From Pseudomonas fluorescens (GTDB lineage: Bacteria > Pseudomonadota > Gammaproteobacteria > Pseudomonadales > Pseudomonadaceae), in the NCBI GenBank assembly GCA_902825215.1, contig LR782234.1, forward strand, positions 5,845,001 to 5,909,000: DNA of 64,000 nucleotides. The letters run 5' to 3'. Below are positions 58,380-64,000 of this stretch, piece after piece. Made by a program: the position numbers and the translations under genes. Each line of letters starts with the position of its first letter. Position 1 is the first letter of the stretch. Under the pieces are notes generated by a model. The model saw only the letters and a program-made list of their open reading frames with translations, was not told where the DNA came from and did not search any database.

Positions 58380-59894
58380 TCAGCCAAGAAACAGCTGATA
58401 GGCCGGGTTCTCGCTTTCATCCCAGTACGGGTAGCCGATTTCCGCCAGTGCCGCTGGCACCCGATGACGCTCGTCATGGGGTACCTGCAGGCCCGCGACC
58501 ACACGGCCGTCGGCAGCGCCATGGTTGCGGTAGTGGAACATTGAAATGTTCCAGCGCCCGCCAAGTTTATTGAGGAAGTTGAACAGCGCCCCCGGGCGTT
58601 CCGGGAATTCGAAGCGGAACACCATCTCATCGATGACATGCGCCGCGTGCCCGCCGACCATGTGGCGAATGTGCAACTTGGCCAGTTCGTTGTCGGTCAG
58701 GTCAACCACCGGGAAACCCTGCTCGGTCAGGCTCGCCAGCAGTGCGCTGCGCGGGTCGTTGTCCGGGTGCGTCTGTACGCCAACGAAGATGTGCGCTTCG
58801 CTGCCGGTGTTGTAGCGGTAGTTGAATTCGGTGATCTGGCGTTTGCCGACGGCCTCGCAGAACGCCTTGAAGCTGCCGGCCTTTTCGGGGATGGTCACGG
58901 CGATGATCGCTTCGCGGCCTTCACCCAGCTCGGCGCGCTCGGCGACGTGGCGCAGGCGGTCGAAGTTGACGTTGGCGCCGGAGTCGATGGCGACGAAGGT
59001 CTGCCCGCTGACACCGCGCTGCTCGACGTACTTCTTGATCCCGGCCACACCCAATGCGCCGGCAGGCTCGGTGATCGAGCGGGTATCGTCGTAGATATCC
59101 TTGATCGCCGCGCAGATCTCGTCGGTGCTGACGGTGATCACTTCATCGACGTAGTCTTTGCAGATTTCAAAGGTGTACTGACCGATCTGCGCCACCGCCA
59201 CGCCGTCGGCAAAAATGCCCACGGTCGGCAGAACCACACGCTCGCCCGCCGCCATCGCCGCTTGCAGGCAATTGGAATCGTCCGGCTCGACACCGATGAC
59301 CTTGATGTCCGGGCGCAGGTATTTCACGTACGCCGCAATGCCGGCAATCAGACCGCCGCCACCCACCGGAACGAAAATCGCATCCAGTGGCTGCGGGTGC
59401 TGACGGAGGATTTCCATCGCCACAGTGCCTTGCCCGGCAATGGTGTGCGGATCGTCGTACGGGTGGATGTAGACGTAGCCTTTTTCATCGACCAGTTTCA
59501 GCGAATAGGCCAGCGCCTCCGGGAACGAATCACCGTGCAGCACCACTTTGCCGCCGCGCGAACGCACGCCCTCGACCTTGATTTCCGGGGTGGTCTTGGG
59601 CATGACGATGGTGGCTTTGACGCCCAGCACTTTCGCCGCCAGCGCCAGGCCCTGCGCATGGTTGCCCGCCGACGCGGTGACCACGCCGCGGGCGCGTTCT
59701 TCGTCGCTCAGTTGCGTCAGCTTGTTGTAGGCCCCGCGAATCTTGAACGAGAACACCGGCTGCAAGTCTTCACGCTTGAGCCAGATGTCATTGCCCAGCC
59801 GCTCGGAGAGCTGACGGGCGTTGTGCAGCGGGGTTTCTACGGCAACGTCATAAACGCGCGAGGTGAGGATCTTTTTGACGTACTGTTCAAGCAT
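58380..59894 (-). CDS. ilvA: Threonine ammonia-lyase IlvA, biosynthetic
   Basis: This 504-residue PLP enzyme converts threonine to 2-oxobutanoate for isoleucine synthesis. The PLP lysine lies in FSFKIRGAYNKL (about residue 50), and the phosphate-binding GGGGLIAGIA loop is near residue 180. Two ACT-like regulatory domains occupy about residues 325-500, the feature of the isoleucine-inhibited biosynthetic form. It is divergent from rpiA, with 146 bases between the starts. Confidence 0.96.
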   Translation of the reverse strand: MLEQYVKKILTSRVYDVAVETPLHNARQLSERLGNDIWLKREDLQPVFSFKIRGAYNKLTQLSDEERARGVVTASAGNHAQGLALAAKVLGVKATIVMPKTTPEIKVEGVRSRGGKVVLHGDSFPEALAYSLKLVDEKGYVYIHPYDDPHTIAGQGTVAMEILRQHPQPLDAIFVPVGGGGLIAGIAAYVKYLRPDIKVIGVEPDDSNCLQAAMAAGERVVLPTVGIFADGVAVAQIGQYTFEICKDYVDEVITVSTDEICAAIKDIYDDTRSITEPAGALGVAGIKKYVEQRGVSGQTFVAIDSGANVNFDRLRHVAERAELGEGREAIIAVTIPEKAGSFKAFCEAVGKRQITEFNYRYNTGSEAHIFVGVQTHPDNDPRSALLASLTEQGFPVVDLTDNELAKLHIRHMVGGHAAHVIDEMVFRFEFPERPGALFNFLNKLGGRWNISMFHYRNHGAADGRVVAGLQVPHDERHRVPAALAEIGYPYWDESENPAYQLFLG

Positions 59895-60040
59895 CGGAAA
59901 GCATCACTGAGCGGTTGGGCGGGACCCGGGAGTCTAACCCGGCTTTTGCCGATGCGACCACACGAATCCAGAGGTTTTAGCCGCGCTTGCGGCTATAATG
60001 CCGGCCTTTCTGCCCACCCCTTGCCCGCTTCGGAGCCCGC

Positions 60041-60715
60041 ATGACCCAGGATCAACTCAAACAGGCCGTGGCCCAGGCCGCCGTCGACTTCATCCTGCCG
60101 AAACTCGACGACAAGAGCATCGTCGGCGTCGGCACCGGCTCCACCGCCAACTGCTTCATCGATGCCCTGGCCCAGCACAAGGGCGCTTTCGATGGCGCCG
60201 TCGCCAGCTCCGAAGCCACTGCCGCGCGGCTCAAGGGCCACGGCATTCCGGTGTATGAGCTGAACACCGTCAGCGATCTTGAGTTCTACGTCGACGGCGC
60301 AGATGAAAGCGACGCGCACCTGAACCTGATCAAGGGCGGCGGCGCTGCGCTGACCCGCGAGAAGATCGTCGCGGCCGTGGCCAAGACCTTCATCTGCATC
60401 GCCGACGCCAGCAAACTGGTGCCGGTACTGGGTGAGTTCCCGCTGCCGGTCGAAGTGATCCCGATGGCCCGCAGCCACGTGGCGCGCCAACTGGTGAAAC
60501 TCGGCGGCGACCCGGTGTACCGCGAAGGTGTGCTGACCGACAACGGCAACATCATTCTCGACGTGTTCAACCTGCAGATCACCAACCCGGTGGAGCTGGA
60601 AGCGCAGATCAACGCGATCGTCGGCGTGGTCACCAACGGCCTGTTCGCCGCGCGGCCGGCTGATCTGTTGTTGCTGGGGACCAGCGAGGGTGTGAAGACA
60701 CTGAAGGCTGAATAA
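60041..60715 (+). CDS. rpiA: Ribose-5-phosphate isomerase RpiA
   Basis: This 224-residue enzyme interconverts ribose 5-phosphate and ribulose 5-phosphate. Family motifs are IVGVGTGSTANCFI (phosphate loop), DGADESDAHLNLIKGGGAALTREKIVA (catalytic Asp and Glu) and a C-terminal NGLFAARPADLLLLG. The ilvA/rpiA divergent arrangement is conserved in Pseudomonas. A tatAATg-like -10 lies in the gap (59994-59999). A short hairpin (gcccac/gtgggc) follows the stop. Confidence 0.96.
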   Translation: MTQDQLKQAVAQAAVDFILPKLDDKSIVGVGTGSTANCFIDALAQHKGAFDGAVASSEATAARLKGHGIPVYELNTVSDLEFYVDGADESDAHLNLIKGGGAALTREKIVAAVAKTFICIADASKLVPVLGEFPLPVEVIPMARSHVARQLVKLGGDPVYREGVLTDNGNIILDVFNLQITNPVELEAQINAIVGVVTNGLFAARPADLLLLGTSEGVKTLKAE

Positions 60716-60750
60716 GCAGACTGCCCACCTTGGTGTGGGCAAATGAATAC

Positions 60751-60842
60751 CTGTGGGAGCTGGCTTGCCAGCGATAGCGACCTGTCAGTCAACAATGATG
60801 TTGAAAGTGATGGCCTCATCGCTGGCAAGCCAGCTCCCACAG
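60751..60842. repeat. REP pair, family B, tgtggg-outward
   Basis: Inverted copies ctgtgggagctggcttgcca and tggcaagccagctcccacag with about 45 bases between. This is the opposite arrangement from the other three family B pairs in the window. Lies between rpiA and the SdiA-regulated-type gene. Confidence 0.88.
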
Positions 60843-60858
60843 TGTTTTGGGGTGTTGG

Positions 60859-61776
60859 TCAGGGCTGTGCCGGCTTCTTGAACACATAAAACAAATTCGG
60901 CTCGCTCACCAGATACAACGTCCCTTCATCATCCATCGCAATGCCTTCAGCCTGCGGCACGGTTTTCTGCAAACCCTGGCGACCGCCGCTAATGGACATG
61001 GTGCTTAGCGGGCGCCCGTCGACATCCAGTTCCAGAATCAGCCGCGACTCATCCGACAGCGCCAGCAAATGCCCGCTGCGCTCGTCGTATTGCAGGCTCG
61101 ACAGATCGCGCACGAACATCCCGGCATCGCGCTTGGGGTTGTTGATCACATGCACCGCGTAGGATTTTTCCGGGTTGAAATGCGGGAAGCCGTGCACTTC
61201 ATAGATCAGCATCGGGTTGCGCTCTTTGGCGACAAACAGACGCTTGCCCACCGAATCGTAGGCCAGCCCTTCGAAGCCCTTGTTGCTGGCCATGTGCACA
61301 CCGAGGGTCATTTGCTCGGCATCGTCGGCATCGAGAAACGTGGTGTCGGCATCCAGGTGCACCTTGATCAGGCGCTGCTGGCGCTCGTCGGTGATCACGT
61401 AGGTATCGGCGCTGATGAACTCGACCGCTTCCGGATCGCCGAAGCCGACCAAAGCGATACGCCGCAGAATCTGGCCTTGCAGCGACAGCTCGATCAGCTC
61501 CGAATTTTTGTTGGTGACCGTGAACAGGCTCTTGCGCACCGGATCGTAGGTCAGCGCTGACACGTCATCGTCCAGGCCTTCGATTACCCGCGCCTCGATG
61601 TCCACACGATATTGATCCAGACCGATGGCCTCGCCGCTCAGCGGCTGCCACAACGTATGCAGGTTAAACCAGGCGCGCTCGAACAGGCGCATGTACTGGC
61701 CGATGCCGATCAACGCGATCAGGGCAATCACCGACAGGAAAATAACCAGAGGCTTGGGACGGGCAAGTCGACGCAT
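60859..61776 (-). CDS. SdiA-regulated-type beta-propeller protein (copy 1)
   Basis: This 305-residue protein has an N-terminal membrane anchor (about residues 10-28) and a periplasmic domain of repeated strands such as DVSALTYDPVRKSLFTVTNKNSELIELSL, EAVEFISADTYVITDERQQRLIKVHLD and AEGIAMDDEGTLYLVSEPNLFYVF. This is the SdiA-regulated (YjiK-type) pattern, probably a six-bladed propeller with a bound metal or ligand. The biological role is unknown. It lies directly downstream of a paralogue on the same strand. Confidence 0.83.
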   Translation of the reverse strand: MRRLARPKPLVIFLSVIALIALIGIGQYMRLFERAWFNLHTLWQPLSGEAIGLDQYRVDIEARVIEGLDDDVSALTYDPVRKSLFTVTNKNSELIELSLQGQILRRIALVGFGDPEAVEFISADTYVITDERQQRLIKVHLDADTTFLDADDAEQMTLGVHMASNKGFEGLAYDSVGKRLFVAKERNPMLIYEVHGFPHFNPEKSYAVHVINNPKRDAGMFVRDLSSLQYDERSGHLLALSDESRLILELDVDGRPLSTMSISGGRQGLQKTVPQAEGIAMDDEGTLYLVSEPNLFYVFKKPAQP

Positions 61777-61893
61777 TCGGATGGGCTCGGGAGCAGAACA
61801 GGCGGATGAAATATCACGCCTGTCTGAACTGAAGCTTAATGGCCACTTGCCTGTCAGGACAATCAGACTTGTCCGAAATTGCAGCGAGGGCTG

Positions 61894-62817
61894 TTATTGC
61901 TGTTTTTCGAAGCGATAGAACAGGTTTGGCTCGCTGACGATATACAGCGTACCGGCCTCGTCCATGGTCACGCCTTCGGCGCGCGGGATGGTGTCTTTCA
62001 GGCCATTGAAATTACCGAGCAGGGTCATGAAGCTGACCTGCTCGCCTTTTTCATCCAGCTCCAGCAGTAAGTGCGAATCGGCCGACAATACCAGCAGATG
62101 GCCGGTGCGCGGATCGATCTCCAGCGCGGAGAGGTTACGGATATCCAATTCATCGCTGGCGAGTTTCTGCTTGTCGCCTTTGAGTGTCTGGCTGCCATCG
62201 CTTTTCCAGGTGAACAGCGCCGGCGGCCGCTCCTCGCCCAGCAACAATTGCTGGTTGCGCGCATCCCAGGTAACCGCCTCGAAGGCCTTGTTCTGGTCTT
62301 TCGACGGGCCGAGGTCATATTTCGGGAAATTGGCGATGTTCAGTTCGCGGGTGCTGGCATCGACCTTGACGATAGACAGCGTGTGCTGACGTTCATCGAC
62401 AATCGCCATCAAGCCGTTTTCCATGACGGTCAGGCCTTCCGGATTGCTCCAGCCCACCAGCGGCATCTTGCGCAGCACCTCGCCTTGCAGGCTCAGCTCA
62501 ACCAGAAACGGGTTTTTGCCCATCACCGAAAACAGGGTTTTGCTCTGCGGGTTATAGGACAGGTCCGAAGCCTCGTCCTTTTCCATGCCCGGCAGCGGCT
62601 TGGCATCGATCACCACGTGGTAATCCGGCAGCCAGATGCTCTCCTTCTGCTCGGCCTTGCTCTCGAATCGCTCGAGTACCCATAAAGCGCCGCGATCATC
62701 CCAGTGCATGGCAAACGCCAGCGCATAAGCGGCGGCCAGCGCGAGCAGCAACCAGACATACCAGCGCAGGGCAAAACGCGAGCGGCGGGGAGTTTTGAGC
62801 TGAGTTTGAGATGACAT
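61894..62817 (-). CDS. SdiA-regulated-type beta-propeller protein (copy 2)
   Basis: This 307-residue protein has the same plan as the next gene: basic N-terminus, membrane anchor (about residues 17-35), then propeller repeats (SDLSYNPQSKTLFSVMGKNPFLVELSL, TVMENGLMAIVDERQHTLSIVKVD, AEGVTMDDEAGTLYIVSEPNLFYRF-like end). The two genes are clear tandem duplicates that have diverged considerably. The gap between them is 117 bases with no repeat of the known families. Function unknown. Confidence 0.83.
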   Translation of the reverse strand: MSSQTQLKTPRRSRFALRWYVWLLLALAAAYALAFAMHWDDRGALWVLERFESKAEQKESIWLPDYHVVIDAKPLPGMEKDEASDLSYNPQSKTLFSVMGKNPFLVELSLQGEVLRKMPLVGWSNPEGLTVMENGLMAIVDERQHTLSIVKVDASTRELNIANFPKYDLGPSKDQNKAFEAVTWDARNQQLLLGEERPPALFTWKSDGSQTLKGDKQKLASDELDIRNLSALEIDPRTGHLLVLSADSHLLLELDEKGEQVSFMTLLGNFNGLKDTIPRAEGVTMDEAGTLYIVSEPNLFYRFEKQQ

Positions 62818-62965
62818 CGAGGGACGCGTTCCGAAAATTCAGGCTATGGGTAATAGCACAAACAGGCCGGCTCAGACGCCAGGATCCGCAGAATTATCCG
62901 TACAGGATGTGAAAAAAACGGCAAATGGCGGGATTGCCCGGTTATCCGGGCAGGTAACAAACCAC

Positions 62966-63055
62966 TGTGGGAGCGAGCCTGCTCGCGAAGACGGCGTGTC
63001 AGTCAACGATGATGTCGACTGACCTGACGCTTTCGCGAGCAGGCTCGCTCCCACA
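62966..63055. repeat. REP pair, family A, tgtggg-outward
   Basis: Inverted copies tgtgggagcgagcctgctcg and cgagcaggctcgctcccaca with about 40 bases between, located upstream of the SdiA-regulated-type genes and at the end of the fumarylacetoacetase-family gene. Confidence 0.9.
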
Positions 63056-63084
63056 GGGTACGGTGGGGTGGCGATATCGTTCGG

Positions 63085-63750
63085 TTAGCGCACGCTGCTC
63101 TCGAAGCGGCTCGCGCCCACCAGTTCAAGGACGATGTCGTCGCCGACGTTCAGCGGGCCGACGCCCACCGGCGTGCCGGTGAGGATCACGTCACCGGCCT
63201 GCAGCGAGAAGCAGCCGGCCATGTGCTGGATCATCGGCACGATCGGGTTGAGCATGGCGCTGCTGTTGCCGTCCTGGCGCACTTCGCCGTTGATGGTCAG
63301 GCGGATGCCAATGTCGGTCAGATCGGGGAATGTGCTGCCAACCACAAACGGCGCCAGTACCGCTGCGCCGTCAAACGACTTGGCAATTTCCCACGGCAGG
63401 CCCTTGGCTTTCAGTTCGGCCTGCTTGTCGCGCAGGGTCAGGTCCAGCGCCGGGGCGAAACCGGAGATCGCATCGAGCACTTCTTCGCGGCTCGGCTTGG
63501 TCGACAGCGGCTTGCCGATCAGCACGGCGATTTCCGCTTCGTAGTGCACCGAACCGCGCTCGGTGGGAATGCTGAAACCGCCTTCCAGCGGCACCACGCA
63601 ACTGCCCGGTTTGATGAACAGCAGCGGCTCGGTCGGGACCGGGTTGTCCAGCTCCTTGGCGTGCTCGGCGTAATTACGGCCAATGCACACGACTTTCCCG
63701 ATCGGGAAGTGGATGCGTGTGCCGTCGACATACTGGTGCTGATAGCTCAT
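63085..63750 (-). CDS. Fumarylacetoacetate hydrolase-family protein (acylpyruvase-like)
   Basis: This 221-residue protein is of the FAHD1/YcgM type. The conserved start VVCIGRNYAEHAKELDNPVP and the metal-binding HYEAEIAVLIGKP segment (two Glu, followed by an Asp in FAPALDLTLRD) are present, with C-terminal QAGDVILTGTPVGVGPL. Relatives hydrolyse acylpyruvates or decarboxylate oxaloacetate. The neighbour upstream is an FAD-linked oxidase gene, which is a common pairing; the substrate cannot be set from sequence. The start ATG 63750 has an aggagtcgg ribosome site. Confidence 0.87.
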   Translation of the reverse strand: MSYQHQYVDGTRIHFPIGKVVCIGRNYAEHAKELDNPVPTEPLLFIKPGSCVVPLEGGFSIPTERGSVHYEAEIAVLIGKPLSTKPSREEVLDAISGFAPALDLTLRDKQAELKAKGLPWEIAKSFDGAAVLAPFVVGSTFPDLTDIGIRLTINGEVRQDGNSSAMLNPIVPMIQHMAGCFSLQAGDVILTGTPVGVGPLNVGDDIVLELVGASRFESSVR

Positions 63751-63791
63751 TTACCGACTCCTGCGTTCATTGATTCATCAGAGATTGCTGA

Positions 63792-64000
63792 TCAAACCGC
63801 GAAAATCTTGCCCGGGTTCATGATGCCGTTCGGGTCGAACACCGCTTTGACCGCTTTCATGTACTCGATCTCGGCCGGCGAACGGCTGTAGGTCAGGTAA
63901 TCACGCTTGGTCATGCCGACGCCATGCTCGGCGGAAATCGAACCGTTGTACTTCTCGACGGTTTCAAACACCCACTTGTTGACCGTGGCGCACTTGGCGA
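63792..64000 (-). CDS. FAD-linked oxidase (GlcD / D-2-hydroxyglutarate dehydrogenase type), C-terminal fragment
   Basis: The gene enters from the right edge; only the last 68 codons or so are in the window. The visible end reads GSISAEHGVGMTKRDYL and then FDPNGIMNPGKIF, the C-terminal signature of FAD-linked oxidases with the GlcD/D-2-hydroxyacid dehydrogenase fold; the histidine in EHGVG binds metal or substrate in that group. The rest of the protein and the exact family cannot be judged. It lies 41 bases upstream of, and on the same strand as, the fumarylacetoacetase-family gene. Confidence 0.85.
   Translation of the reverse strand, partial: AKCATVNKWVFETVEKYNGSISAEHGVGMTKRDYLTYSRSPAEIEYMKAVKAVFDPNGIMNPGKIFAV

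Overview
The window is chromosomal DNA from a Pseudomonas, most likely of the P. fluorescens group. The evidence is GC-rich coding sequence with strong Pseudomonas codon bias, the gene order metX-metW ... hemW-trmB-thiG-thiS-mtgA-rpoH-ftsX-ftsE-ftsY ... laoR/laoCBA-coaD-fdx-mutM ... ilvD-folA ... thyA-lgt-ptsP-rppH ... ilvA-rpiA (from memory, largely that of P. aeruginosa around PA0330-PA0391, in reverse), and dense intergenic REP-type palindromes of several families. No rRNA, tRNA, CRISPR array, prophage or insertion-sequence transposase was seen.

Layout. 1-3.4 kb: end of metX, metW, a DUF4426 gene, rdgB, hemW and a DUF3392 membrane protein, with short overlaps. 3.4-5.1 kb: a small island with kptA and an unrecognised lipoprotein-like gene between repeats. 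5.1-12.7 kb: trmB, thiG, a 142-bp inverted-repeat element, thiS, a DUF423 gene, mtgA, rpoH (with an AlgU-like promoter) and the ftsY-ftsE-ftsX operon. 13-17.5 kb: an active/inactive M16 peptidase pair, rsmD and a YheT-type hydrolase. 17.6-23.1 kb: a sulfurtransferase and the long-chain alcohol oxidation locus laoR/laoCBA, with a clear operator candidate. 23.2-28.3 kb: coaD, ferredoxin, mutM, an HDOD protein, a PfpI/DJ-1 protein and rlmI.

28.35-32.03 kb is the most unusual part. It has an AT-rich leader with its own promoter, a 23-codon peptide gene (28612-28683), an 11-bp perfect hairpin, and then three translationally overlapping genes for a SagB-type flavin dehydrogenase, an AurF-type diiron oxygenase and an MFS exporter. 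This layout (tiny precursor, attenuator, two oxidative enzymes, exporter) is that of a compact peptide-derived natural product cluster. It has no YcaO/cyclodehydratase and no protease, and I do not recognise it as a described pathway.

32.3-40.6 kb: ilvD, a nested repeat cluster, pchP (phosphorylcholine phosphatase), a cystine-type symporter, folA, and a DUF2868/DUF3482 GTPase pair. 40.7-47.5 kb: an aminophosphonate uptake and catabolism cluster with a PhnZ-type HD oxygenase, an FAD amine oxidase, ABC transporter parts and a LysR regulator. 47.5-50.4 kb: divergent cadA/cadR with a textbook MerR-type promoter of 19-bp spacer. 50.4-64 kb: thyA, lgt, a TauE/SafE permease, an NRDE gene, a 177-bp inverted-repeat element, ptsP, rppH, a HAD phosphatase, a DUF2269 gene, ilvA, rpiA, two tandem SdiA-regulated-type genes, a fumarylacetoacetase-family hydrolase and the C-terminus of an FAD-linked oxidase.

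The backbone is housekeeping: amino-acid and thiamine biosynthesis, envelope and cell-division functions, RNA modification and repair. The accessory parts (kptA island, lao locus, peptide cluster, phosphonate cluster, cad locus) sit between backbone genes and are usually bordered by REP-type repeats. Family assignments come from motifs read in the translated sequence and from recalled family knowledge. No database search was possible.
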